Part shown: one piece after another, positions 55,300-64,000 of the stretch
Layout: every line of letters begins with the position of its first letter
Numbering within the stretch: position 1 is the stretch's first letter
NCBI GenBank assembly: GCA_947629245.1
Contig: CANRDC010000002.1
Location: forward strand, 62,001 to 126,000
Source: an uncultured Oscillospiraceae bacterium
GTDB lineage: Bacteria; Bacillota; Clostridia; Oscillospirales; Oscillospiraceae
Direction: 5' to 3'
Length of the DNA stretch: 64,000 bases
Made by a program: the position numbers and the translations under genes
The notes under the pieces: generated by a model
What the model saw: only the letters and a program-made list of their open reading frames with translations
What the model was told of the DNA's origin: nothing
Databases searched by the model: none

Positions 55300-56639
55300 T
55301 GTGGAACGCCATACAAGAAAAGAGCGAGATGCTCTCAAGGCTGGGGGACTTTTGGTATAAAGTCCTCTCAGAGAAAGAAGTTCCTCTTGTCCACAAACTT
55401 TGTCACCTTCCTTTACAGAGCAGGATACGTCAACAACTCTCCATGATCGAGGATGCCGTGCTCGCCGGAGGGTATTATGAGGACAACTTTATTGTATTGA
55501 GGTTCAAGGACGAAGATGTCATATGGAACGGACAGAAACGCGCACTTCAAGTACAGCACGGCGTAGGTGAACTCGCATCCGGTGAGACAACAAACTCTCG
55601 CAGCCTGGAGCTCACACTGCCTGATTATATATTTTTGCGGCAGGAATCGAGCGATGGGAACATAGGCGTTGCTTATAAGCCTGTAGCCATTGCTGACAAC
55701 GGCGACGACAACACCATCGAGATTTCACAGCAACAAATACCTGACTTTGATCTGGTCGTCGATCCCAACATCAAGGTAACGAGCATCCAGCTCAAGAACG
55801 GCAGAATCCTATACGAGCACATCGACTTCGCCAGTCAATTCGGCAAACTCTCCTTTAACATCAACCCCATCAATCTCTTCCCGGAGATGAAGGTGTTTGT
55901 GAAGTCGGCCATCCGCAGGTACAGGAACCTGTACTGCTTCCCACTTGGTGTGGATGTCTATGGTCCGGTCGATTATATCCTCAGGTACGAGAGATCATCC
56001 CAATCACTAAAAATGCTCTACCTGGCATCAGCTCAAGCCGCAGGCTTACCTGTCATCCGGAAAACATGTAAGGTCTTGTCTGTTTCACCTATGCTGGAAG
56101 GTGTGATCTATTCTACGACAGATGGATTCTACGCCGCTCCATTTCCTCATACGCATGTTCCAATCAACACCTATTTAGAAGAAGGAACCATTATAGGCAG
56201 CGATGAGCTCTATCAGTTGATTCTTCCGTCCACCCCATTGCCTGTTAATCTGGAAGGAATCTCATTAGATTATGCTCTCCCGGTACAAGGGCTGACGGCT
56301 CCCAATTCCACCATACAGATTATGGATGGTGACAAGTTCCGTCCTGCATTTACCGGGGACTCAGACAAATTGGAGCAATATCATAACTGGCTGAAGCAGT
56401 ATGACGGTAAGTACGATTACGCAGGAGCAATGCCTGCCGCGATGAATGGCATTGCCTTCGTTCGCGAGATTCTCTGTAAGAACCGTTGTGTCATTGCAAG
56501 AATTAATGGGCACCAGATGCCTAGTGACATGTACTTACGACTTATTGCCTTTTTACGCAGGGAATTACCGCTAGGGTCTGTATTGACCACAGCCCCGCTA
56601 CGTGTTACAATTTCCGAGAAGGACCCGGTTCATGTATAA
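55299..56639 (+). CDS. Baseplate-associated protein
   Basis: ATG overlaps the upstream TAA; 446 aa. Confidence 0.45.
   Translation: MWNAIQEKSEMLSRLGDFWYKVLSEKEVPLVHKLCHLPLQSRIRQQLSMIEDAVLAGGYYEDNFIVLRFKDEDVIWNGQKRALQVQHGVGELASGETTNSRSLELTLPDYIFLRQESSDGNIGVAYKPVAIADNGDDNTIEISQQQIPDFDLVVDPNIKVTSIQLKNGRILYEHIDFASQFGKLSFNINPINLFPEMKVFVKSAIRRYRNLYCFPLGVDVYGPVDYILRYERSSQSLKMLYLASAQAAGLPVIRKTCKVLSVSPMLEGVIYSTTDGFYAAPFPHTHVPINTYLEEGTIIGSDELYQLILPSTPLPVNLEGISLDYALPVQGLTAPNSTIQIMDGDKFRPAFTGDSDKLEQYHNWLKQYDGKYDYAGAMPAAMNGIAFVREILCKNRCVIARINGHQMPSDMYLRLIAFLRRELPLGSVLTTAPLRVTISEKDPVHV
56583..56611 (+). promoter_or_regulatory. Promoter TTGACC-N17-TACAAT with extended TG
   Basis: Direct reading; inside the upstream CDS end, 20 nt before ATG 56632. 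Confidence 0.7.
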
Positions 56640-57042
56640 GCTCATCAGATCTAGCCTAAAGCCGACTGCTGCCCCTCGCGCTGCTTGTGGTAGAAATTGG
56701 ACTTTAGCTATTAAGGTAGAAGTAGATGAGGAAGGCGCCGATCCGAACATCCTGATTTTCCAAAGGAATGTGTACCACGACGAAGCCGGAGACCCGTTTG
56801 TGGATGTGGCCGATGTGCATGATCTGAATTTCCTTCCTGTCGGAAGATGTGAAGACATGGAAGAAGAGCACCCAGCAGAGGACCACATTCCGTACTATCG
56901 TTCCGACCACGTCACACTTGATTGCTTTACAGCCGACGAGGCTGAAGAAATCTGGAAGAAGATTACCGGGAGAGTGACGAAACTGGTGAAAGAGTATCAT
57001 GCCGCGAGAGACCTGGAAGAAAAGGAGGTATTCAATGCATAA
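56632..57042 (+). CDS. Hypothetical protein
   Basis: Own promoter at 56583-56611; overlaps the upstream stop. Confidence 0.5.
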   Translation: MYKLIRSSLKPTAAPRAACGRNWTLAIKVEVDEEGADPNILIFQRNVYHDEAGDPFVDVADVHDLNFLPVGRCEDMEEEHPAEDHIPYYRSDHVTLDCFTADEAEEIWKKITGRVTKLVKEYHAARDLEEKEVFNA

Positions 57043-57688
57043 CCACGCCATATTCGCCATCCCAGGACTCATGCCGCCGAAAGCCGCTGCATGGAGGCGG
57101 AGACTTATCGCCCCAGAGGACGGCAGCCTGCGGTTGCTACTACATTGCGGCGCCAAGGAGGACGAAGTACACTACACCCTCGACATACCCGGCTGGAGGC
57201 GAGGAGTCATCAAGGACCCCACCTATGAGTTTGTCAATAAGGACATAGAAGACTTCTGGACATCCAGGCCAACCGACGAGATGAAGGAGAACTGGCCGAA
57301 CTTCATGAAGAAGGACACCAAGCTTCCCAAGCATATCCTCATCCCGCGCGTTATGATCCATGGCTGTGCGATCCTTATCACGGAACTCTGCGACGAGAAT
57401 GAGGAGGAAGATACTGAGGAAACAGAACCGCCGGAGATCCAGCCTCCCGTATTCCCAGGGCCTACCATCGGCGATGAGCCGGAGCCCGATCCGGAGCCTA
57501 TTGAGCCAAAGACTGTTTACTTCTACCTCGATTGTCCTGCCCGTACGTTGCCTGTAGGCGACACCAAGGTGCAGGTAACCATTAACGGGCATCTGCGCCA
57601 ATATATCGTGCAGCGTCCTGACTTCAACATCCATCACCGCCGTGGCATTACATCCAGATACAAACGTTTCAAAGAACCCCAACAATAA
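57035..57688 (+). CDS. Hypothetical protein with acidic Pro-rich linker
   Basis: AAGGAGGTATTCAATG Shine-Dalgarno; overlaps the upstream stop. Confidence 0.55.
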   Translation: MHNHAIFAIPGLMPPKAAAWRRRLIAPEDGSLRLLLHCGAKEDEVHYTLDIPGWRRGVIKDPTYEFVNKDIEDFWTSRPTDEMKENWPNFMKKDTKLPKHILIPRVMIHGCAILITELCDENEEEDTEETEPPEIQPPVFPGPTIGDEPEPDPEPIEPKTVYFYLDCPARTLPVGDTKVQVTINGHLRQYIVQRPDFNIHHRRGITSRYKRFKEPQQ

Positions 57689-57694
57689 TAACCT

Positions 57695-58315
57695 ATGCAG
57701 AAGCTCAATACAAAAGCGCTCTACGATCTGTGCGACCAGTTTGACGACGGATGCGCCATGCTCAAGAAGCAGGCATTCGTCCCGGGAGCTGGGGCTCCGC
57801 CTCCGCAGGCTCCTCCTGTGGATCCGCAGACAGGTATGCCGATTGATCCCAATACAGGGATGCCAATCGATCCTAACACAGGAATGCCAATCGATCCTAA
57901 CACAGGACAGCCGATGCCTCCTCAAGGGGGTCCGGGTGGTCCTCCTCCGGGTCCTGGCGGTCCTCCTCCTATGGATCCTAACGCTATGCCTCCTGGCGGT
58001 CCTGGTGGGCCACCTCCTGGTGATCCTAATGCTATGCCTCCCGATGGCGGCGCTCCGCCTCCTCAAGATGGCGGCGGCGTACCTCCCGAAGTGGAGGGAG
58101 CTCTGACCGATATGGCAGGCGGTCTCGACCAGCTGGCTCAAGCTTCCGAAGCCCAGCAGCAACAGACTGATCAGCTCTCCAAGCGTATGATGGACATCGA
58201 GCAGCGCCTCGATGACAAAGAGAAGGAGGACAAGATGAAAGAGTCTGCCCCCTTTGAAGGAAGCACCAAAAATCAAAAAGACGTCACACTGCAAGACATT
58301 GCGCAAGGCGTCTAA
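57695..58315 (+). CDS. Pro/Gly-rich linker protein with C-terminal coiled coil
   Basis: GMPIDPNT repeats, collagen-like PGGPPPG, then QQQQTDQLSKRMMDIEQRLDDKEKEDK. Confidence 0.5.
   Translation: MQKLNTKALYDLCDQFDDGCAMLKKQAFVPGAGAPPPQAPPVDPQTGMPIDPNTGMPIDPNTGMPIDPNTGQPMPPQGGPGGPPPGPGGPPPMDPNAMPPGGPGGPPPGDPNAMPPDGGAPPPQDGGGVPPEVEGALTDMAGGLDQLAQASEAQQQQTDQLSKRMMDIEQRLDDKEKEDKMKESAPFEGSTKNQKDVTLQDIAQGV
57826..57912 (+). repeat. 27-nt coding repeat (PIDPNTGMP, 3 copies)
   Basis: atgccgattgatcccaatacaggg / atgccaatcgatcctaacacagga / atgccaatcgatcctaacacagga. Confidence 0.85.
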
Positions 58316-58331
58316 TCTATGACCCAGACTA

Positions 58332-59666
58332 ATGGCAACCACTGATAGCTCGTTTCCCGTCGTATTAAGTCGTGACCTGCCGCCTTACACCGGCACGCTA
58401 GGCGACGGGGACAGCATATTAGTGATCATTAAGAATACGACGTTGTATAGAGCCAGCGCTTCTAAGCTGACAGAGAACAACGTCTTCTGGGAACACAACG
58501 CCCCCAGCACATCCAGCTCATCCGGCAGACCGGGAAGTATAGCCTGGGACACCACAGGCATCTACACTTATGTTGACGGTGCTTGGGGCAAAACGCCACG
58601 CTATCTGGGACACTGGGAGGATCTCACCGAGACCTCCCGGTTCCTGCGCGTGGATGCGGATCAGAGTTTATCTTCCTCTGAGAAGCAACATGGTATCAAA
58701 AATCTTGGCATTGATACCTCGACCGAGACGAATGCTGGCGTTGTCAAGAAGGTCGACATCATCACGCCGACGTTAGATCAGTCTGACGTTGTGCCGTCCG
58801 TCAAGGCGATGATCCAATACGTAGCGGAACACGCGTCAGTTGTGTATAACGCTACGACATCTACTGCCGGTATCGTGATGCTGTCCAACACTGTGGATCA
58901 GAGCATCAACAAGGTGCCTACCTGTAAAGCTGTCTATGACTTCTTTAACAAGGAAGGTGGAGGTATAGGCACTAAGGCGACATTTTCATCGTATGGTATT
59001 GTTAAGCTTGCTGCTACCATATCTGAAAATGACGTCAACGTGCCGACATCAGATACCGTCTATACCTACATTAGCACACAGTCATCTGCCGCCAATACGT
59101 CGCGTTATGGTACGGTAAAGATGGCCTCATCCATCTCCCCGGATGACAGCGGCGTACCGACAGCTGCCATGGTGGCCAACTATATGGCTTCCAGAGGATC
59201 TGATGCGGCTACAACAACAAAGGCAGGCGCCGTACGGTTGGCAGAATCTATCTCGTCAGGAGAAACCGGGGTAACTACGGGTAATCTTGTCTATAATTAC
59301 ATTCAGGATAAGCTCAAGGACGCCAGTACGACGCAGAAGGGGCTTATCCAGTTGGCTTCAAGTATAGACGACGACGATTCCTCTAAAGCTGTTACAGCGG
59401 CGCAGGTGAAGAACTATGTCAACAGCTTGCTGGGAGGCGGAGGAGGAACAGGAAGCGGTAGCGGGAGTGGCAGCGGTACAGGTGTCGGAGGCGATCGCAT
59501 TGCGAGCTATCGAGGACATGTTAGCATCAAAGGTCCGAATGACGAGCAGATTCTTGTCTACGATGCAACAACGCATACACTCACTGTGGGAGCAGGCATC
59601 AAGATCAAGAGCGTCAATACACAGAAGCCTGAAGTTGTTGTCAACAATATCTCGTCCGTCTCTTAA
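58332..59666 (+). CDS. Tail fibre protein with tandem shaft repeats
   Basis: Five repeats such as ATTSTAGIVMLSNTVDQSINKVPTCKAVYDF / NTSRYGTVKMASSISPDDSGVPTAAMVANYM / ASTTQKGLIQLASSIDDDDSSKAVTAAQVKNYV. Confidence 0.75.
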   Translation: MATTDSSFPVVLSRDLPPYTGTLGDGDSILVIIKNTTLYRASASKLTENNVFWEHNAPSTSSSSGRPGSIAWDTTGIYTYVDGAWGKTPRYLGHWEDLTETSRFLRVDADQSLSSSEKQHGIKNLGIDTSTETNAGVVKKVDIITPTLDQSDVVPSVKAMIQYVAEHASVVYNATTSTAGIVMLSNTVDQSINKVPTCKAVYDFFNKEGGGIGTKATFSSYGIVKLAATISENDVNVPTSDTVYTYISTQSSAANTSRYGTVKMASSISPDDSGVPTAAMVANYMASRGSDAATTTKAGAVRLAESISSGETGVTTGNLVYNYIQDKLKDASTTQKGLIQLASSIDDDDSSKAVTAAQVKNYVNSLLGGGGGTGSGSGSGSGTGVGGDRIASYRGHVSIKGPNDEQILVYDATTHTLTVGAGIKIKSVNTQKPEVVVNNISSVS

Positions 59667-61351
59667 ACGGTCAATGCCTCCAGGGCTATATTGCTTCTTT
59701 TAAGCGCACGTGCAAGGGCAAGGTCTATCGTGGTCTCATCTGCAAGATCCATATTTATCAAACATGCTTCAAATGTTTCACGATTTAAGCATGCGCCTTT
59801 TGCAAGATTAAAATAGAGCAGCTCGGTCACATTATCATACTCTCTGTAGCCGATGCACTTGTGTACATCATGCAGCAACACGCTCCATATATCCAATGGA
59901 TCCGGCTCTGCCAAATCTTTGCAGATATAGATATACTTGAAGTTCATACGGGCGGCATTTCTTAATGCCGCGTAGAAGCTCTTAGGAGCGACGTCGACAT
60001 CTTCCACCACCGGTATCGCCCAGGCATTGTCGATCTTGGAAGCAGTCTTGTTTTTGGAAGCATAGGCGAATCTCCACGTATGGTGTGTATTTTCCATCTT
60101 CTTGCACCACGTAGACTCAGCATTAAACCAACGCAATTTCCTGCGGAAAGAAGTAAGTACGAGGTAGAGCACCTCGTAGGTAGGCGAAAACACCTTGATG
60201 TCGTGGTCTTTCAGCAAGACGTCCTCCAGCTCGGAGTCATTACCATTACTGGCATCATCAGCTACATTATGCCCGTACAGCACTACAGGCGTATCCATGT
60301 GCTTCTCTTTGTATGAGCAAGCTAATGCCACAGATGAAGCAATCTCGGACGATACCTTCTTTTTCCATTCAAACCCCTCAAATGTCGAACTGGGATAAAT
60401 CTGACGGGAGGCTTTCAATACACTCTCATTCTTTGTGACGCCATCCGGTAGATAGGAAGCTTTGTCGTAGTAGATGATATTGGTGATATTGGCATTAGCC
60501 CCTGTGTGACTCAAGTAACGGCAAGCGTTCGTATGAATGACTGCATCATCCGCCACAGCAAATGTCTTCAAGTCCGTAATGCCTGTACAATCATCACCTA
60601 CCACAATAATACGCCTCGTTGTCCCGGGAAGTGTACAAGAGATGGCATTGATGCTCTTACGTTTCGGCGTAACTGTAACAGCTGTTTCCGTCGAGGTAGA
60701 AGCAGTTGCTGAAGCTGTACGTAGTAATGGGTTGTTGTACTTCGGGTAGATAGCCGGTACGAAATTGGTAATAGGAGCTTCTGTTTCTGTTCCCGCCAGA
60801 ATAGCTGTATTGGTTACATAGATGCCGGACATGCGCCAGACAGGCACCATTGTACAGTAGATGAACTTACGGCCAAGGATATTCGGCGAGTTCTTCCAGA
60901 AGAAGTCGAACATCTTGTCACCCAGCACACGATAGCGCAGATCTAAATCGTTACGAATTTGCCTATTGGCGACCGCCGCTGCCCGCGTACTCTTACAGGC
61001 GGCGAAATAGGGATTATAATTAGGTCCCAGGATCACGTCCTCCCTTGCTACCCGGGCATAGTCGATCATATCGTCGGTGAGTGTACGGTCCGCATCCAGG
61101 AAGATGTTGTAGTTGTCCGTATGTTCCATGATCTGCCACAGGTAGTATTTAGCCAGGAATGAATACACCTGCACGGCCACATGGTCCAGATTGAAATCCC
61201 AGAAGAGGTAGAAGCCAAATGTATCGCCAAGCTCCTTCCAGCTCCAGCGTTTATACTTCAGGCCACGGGCTCTTGTTTTCTCCTCAGTCCGCTGCATGTT
61301 CTTTGGCGGAGCATTGAGCCCAAGCCAAATCTGGTTAACGACCCATTCCAC
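59663..61351 (-). CDS. GT32-like glycosyltransferase with C-terminal extension
   Basis: VNQIWLGLNAPPKNMQ; YNIFLDADRTLTDDM (DXD); long uncharacterised C-terminal part. Confidence 0.65.
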   Translation of the reverse strand: MEWVVNQIWLGLNAPPKNMQRTEEKTRARGLKYKRWSWKELGDTFGFYLFWDFNLDHVAVQVYSFLAKYYLWQIMEHTDNYNIFLDADRTLTDDMIDYARVAREDVILGPNYNPYFAACKSTRAAAVANRQIRNDLDLRYRVLGDKMFDFFWKNSPNILGRKFIYCTMVPVWRMSGIYVTNTAILAGTETEAPITNFVPAIYPKYNNPLLRTASATASTSTETAVTVTPKRKSINAISCTLPGTTRRIIVVGDDCTGITDLKTFAVADDAVIHTNACRYLSHTGANANITNIIYYDKASYLPDGVTKNESVLKASRQIYPSSTFEGFEWKKKVSSEIASSVALACSYKEKHMDTPVVLYGHNVADDASNGNDSELEDVLLKDHDIKVFSPTYEVLYLVLTSFRRKLRWFNAESTWCKKMENTHHTWRFAYASKNKTASKIDNAWAIPVVEDVDVAPKSFYAALRNAARMNFKYIYICKDLAEPDPLDIWSVLLHDVHKCIGYREYDNVTELLYFNLAKGACLNRETFEACLINMDLADETTIDLALARALKRSNIALEALTV

Positions 61352-62003
61352 GGAATGTAGTAAGTATCTCTAGACAAGTTTCCGGAGCTACGCCGAGTTT
61401 CCTGAGCTGACGTACGAGTTGATCCAAGCTGGCATGGACGTAGCGGTTGTAATAAGGATCCTTCGCCACCTCATTGATGTCCGCAATCCCCTCGGCCTTG
61501 GTCTCCTCAGCATTCTCCTCCTCATAATCATCATCCGGGTCCTCCGCCTCGGAGTCGATGATATTGTTAAGTTCCTCCACCACGGACTCTGACAAATCGG
61601 CTTGAACTTCCGGCACCGTCTGCCCTTTAAGAATGGCTATCTCATAGAGCGCCCACAGCAGCTCACACGTATTCAACTCCTCATCCTCCCGGTCGTCCTC
61701 GTCCCCAATTTGGCCCTCAGCAAAGGCCAGAGCGACCGATTTGAACACGGGGAAGGAAATTAATGGCAGATCGGTCGTTAGGACAGTTATAGCGGCGTTG
61801 ATGCGGTTTTCCACTTCCTCTGGAATACGAGTACCGAAGTCATCTTCTATATTCTTGAAGATGACTTCTGTGTTCTCTTCTTCCAATATCTCATCTGCTT
61901 CATACTTGGAAAGCAGGATACACATTAAAGTGAAGGCATACGTATCTGGAGACTTCAGCAGGTCTCGCGTCGTTTCAAGGCTGTAAGGGTAAGGGCGTGA
62001 CAT
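61335..62003 (-). CDS. Hypothetical acidic protein
   Basis: 222 aa; overlaps the downstream gene start. Confidence 0.5.
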   Translation of the reverse strand: MSRPYPYSLETTRDLLKSPDTYAFTLMCILLSKYEADEILEEENTEVIFKNIEDDFGTRIPEEVENRINAAITVLTTDLPLISFPVFKSVALAFAEGQIGDEDDREDEELNTCELLWALYEIAILKGQTVPEVQADLSESVVEELNNIIDSEAEDPDDDYEEENAEETKAEGIADINEVAKDPYYNRYVHASLDQLVRQLRKLGVAPETCLEILTTFRGMGR

Positions 62004-62015
62004 TGTATTGTAAAA

Positions 62016-62762
62016 TTATTTCCAATCGTCAGGAACATCCGGCACCTGGGTTCCTCGAAAGCAATGCTCGTGCGGAATGTCAGGGTACATTTCCCAAAGC
62101 CGCGGGGCTACGGTGAGCGCTGAGCAGCCGTCGAACATCTCGACAAAGCTGTTATCCGGACGCGGTTCAAGGTAATCATACAATCGCGGATCCACATAGC
62201 GCAACTTCTTAAAGTAATTTGATCCAAACCCACGAATCGTACGGCGGATAATGGAGTTACGGCCAGGCGGAACATGGATCTCCAATAAGGCTCGACTCAA
62301 ATAGGTGAAGTCGTAGTTTTGATCCCACACCGAAGGATAAGCTTGTTGGTTCCATGTAACTCGCTCGCCGTGAATGAGAATCTTGTAGTTACGGTGTCCT
62401 GCGTAGTCATGAGTAACGTTGGTGTTTACTCCTTTTTGCCAGCATACTTCAGGCGAATCATCCCCCCAATCAATACAGCAGATTGTATCTGACTGTAATT
62501 TTTGATTTCCATAAGGCCCATACCACTGTAATAGAATTTCCAACCTGATATCGCGCTGCGTCGTCGTGTCGATCCACAACTCCATGGCATCGTCCAGCAA
62601 GTTGTACATCTTGCAGATCTTGTCCGCACTTTCAATAAGCCTCTTATACTTGGAATAGCTAAACCAGACAGGATAGGAGCGGTTCGGCTCACTCGTCGGA
62701 GTCTTGGCGAAAATAGCTGGGTGGGCAATTCCGTCTCCCCTGATTTGCGTGTCTTCAGGCAT
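62016..62762 (-). CDS. PKD-like / BspA-LRR-like surface protein
   Basis: CCIDWGDDSPEVCW...VTHDYAGHRNYKILIHGE; FVEMFDGCSALTVAPRLWEMYPDIPHEHCFRGT. Confidence 0.5.
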   Translation of the reverse strand: MPEDTQIRGDGIAHPAIFAKTPTSEPNRSYPVWFSYSKYKRLIESADKICKMYNLLDDAMELWIDTTTQRDIRLEILLQWYGPYGNQKLQSDTICCIDWGDDSPEVCWQKGVNTNVTHDYAGHRNYKILIHGERVTWNQQAYPSVWDQNYDFTYLSRALLEIHVPPGRNSIIRRTIRGFGSNYFKKLRYVDPRLYDYLEPRPDNSFVEMFDGCSALTVAPRLWEMYPDIPHEHCFRGTQVPDVPDDWK

Positions 62763-62768
62763 GGCTCT

Positions 62769-62796
62769 AGTATACTGAAAACATAGGAAAACTCAA
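62769..62796 (-). promoter_or_regulatory. Promoter TTGAGT-N16-TATACT, 6 nt before ATG 62762
   Basis: Direct reading on the minus strand. Confidence 0.65.
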
Positions 62797-62866
62797 GGCA
62801 AAGAAGATGGCGCTCCAAAAAACTGGAACACCCTCCATAACCGCGTGTATTTTGTCCAGAAAAATC

Positions 62867-63352
62867 TTAAGCGTTTTCGGAGTCAAAGTAGCGCTTTCCA
62901 TAAAGATCGCCCATCTTCTGCTCATTGATCTCAGATTCGCCGCGGAAGCCTCGTCCTGTTATCCAGTTCGTGAGCCTCTGTCCGAAGCTATCACGCCAAG
63001 CGCTACGGATTGGTGAAGCGTTATCAAGGTCTTGGCGCTTGGTTTTGGCCATGCTAATAAGCTTGTTGTACCGATCAGTATATTGCTTACGCTCTTCATC
63101 ACTCATCTTCATGTTCGTGAGTTCGTCGAGCTTATGGCGGGCATAGGCTTCCTGGTTATTGATGGAATTACGCTTATTCTGGTAGCTGCCGCCGAATAGC
63201 CCTGTATCGGTATCCATCCCGGCTACAAGACCTGAAGCCGTGCCGTAGTTAGTGTCCAGATCCTGCTTGTTGTATTTTTGATTAGAACTGAAGTACGCTG
63301 TTTTCTCAAGCACAGCATCGGCAAGTCCGTATAATTGAGGAGTTATCTGCAT
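62867..63352 (-). CDS. Hypothetical protein
   Basis: 161 aa; divergent promoter upstream. Confidence 0.5.
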   Translation of the reverse strand: MQITPQLYGLADAVLEKTAYFSSNQKYNKQDLDTNYGTASGLVAGMDTDTGLFGGSYQNKRNSINNQEAYARHKLDELTNMKMSDEERKQYTDRYNKLISMAKTKRQDLDNASPIRSAWRDSFGQRLTNWITGRGFRGESEINEQKMGDLYGKRYFDSENA

Positions 63353-63358
63353 GACTCA

Positions 63359-63387
63359 AATGTAGTAGTTTTTTGGCACAAAGTAAA
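63359..63387 (-). promoter_or_regulatory. Promoter TTTACT-N17-TACATT, 6 nt before ATG 63352
   Basis: Direct reading on the minus strand; weaker match. Confidence 0.45.
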
Positions 63388-63396
63388 GCAATAATC

Positions 63397-63425
63397 TTGC
63401 GGTTCTAAGGTTTGCATGGTAGGAT
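63397..63425 (+). promoter_or_regulatory. Promoter TTGCGG-N17-TAGGAT, 9 nt before ATG 63435
   Basis: Direct reading. Confidence 0.55.
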
Positions 63426-63434
63426 AGCGCCGTC

Positions 63435-64000
63435 ATGAGCAAAAGACCATCGAAGGCACAGGTCAACACCGGGCCTCTATTACAGCATACGCGTGAGCAT
63501 ACGGTCTGGCCTGATCTTGAACACTGTACGGAAAGCCAGAACACGTTGACAGTCGTCAAAAGTCAGGTCCCGACCTCCAAGGAATACACCATTGTTGCCC
63601 GTAATGAAGAAGGACGCATTTCAGAACTAAAGAGCAACACAGGGGAAGAGTTCTGGGCCTCCTATAACCCGGCATTGGACCGATATTACGTACGTGCTAA
63701 GGCACCATCCAAGCCATTCCGTACACCTCAGCATATGACCGGGCATAGGGCATTTTTTGATAAGAACACGAAAACCATTATATGGATGATCCCGAGAAAT
63801 GGGAGCTGCACCATATTGGCTTCTCTCATGAAAAATGCCGGGCTTGAGGTAAAAGTGACGCAGCCTGCCGCCATCTGGGGGTGTACGGGGTCCACGGATT
63901 ATTTCTTTGACGAAACTGGGAACAAGCTTTCTAACCCGGAGAAATGGCTGGAGTACAAGCAATGTATTGTCTACCAGGACCCGCTTTACAAGTGTATTCG
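63435..64000 (+). CDS. Possible sulfotransferase-like protein, truncated by the window end
   Basis: TIIWMIPRNGSCTILASLMKNAG (P-loop-like PAPS site) ... CIVYQDPLYKCI. Absent from the ORF track because it runs off the edge. Confidence 0.45.
   Translation, partial: MSKRPSKAQVNTGPLLQHTREHTVWPDLEHCTESQNTLTVVKSQVPTSKEYTIVARNEEGRISELKSNTGEEFWASYNPALDRYYVRAKAPSKPFRTPQHMTGHRAFFDKNTKTIIWMIPRNGSCTILASLMKNAGLEVKVTQPAAIWGCTGSTDYFFDETGNKLSNPEKWLEYKQCIVYQDPLYKCI

Noticed and set aside
57140-58342. 400-aa minus-strand ORF rich in Arg/His repeats
   Set aside because: Reverse complement of the Pro/Gly repeat gene and its neighbours; low-complexity artefact.

Overview
The window is about 64 kb of the structural (late) module of a large contractile-tailed (myovirus-type) phage. 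It opens inside the large terminase gene (intein C-terminal part, then the C-extein) and runs through a head region, neck/tail genes, baseplate genes and fibre genes. The head region contains candidate inner-head/ejection proteins, a prohead protease, a scaffold candidate and the major capsid protein. The neck/tail region contains sheath, tube, spike, frameshifted tail chaperones and tape measure. Three very large tandem Cys-rich paralogs precede the baseplate wedge genes, and a tail-fibre-like gene precedes a strand switch near 59.66 kb. Accessory genes sit among the structural genes: GT32-like, GT31-like and ABO-family (GT6-like) glycosyltransferases, an O-methyltransferase-like gene, a GNAT, a possible sulfotransferase, a BACON-domain protein, a sigma-like protein and the C-terminal half of a bacterial-type RNA polymerase beta' subunit. 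Main hunt results: (1) repeated sigma70-type promoters with the -10 box exactly 6 nt before ATG/GTG, predicting leaderless mRNAs; (2) a recurrent [hydrophobic]-x-K-x-A motif across head-region proteins, including residue 33 of the capsid protein, predicting the maturation-protease site; (3) two mini-inteins in catalytic motifs (terminase P-loop, RNAP trigger loop); (4) a -1 frameshift heptamer TTTTTTA followed by a 9-bp stem at the tail chaperone; (5) a GT31-like/GT6 fusion with a changed DXD site, start-stop coupled to a gene encoding SSPEE and YSP low-complexity repeats. All family names come from reading the sequence; no database search was run. No tRNA, rRNA or CRISPR was recognised by eye.
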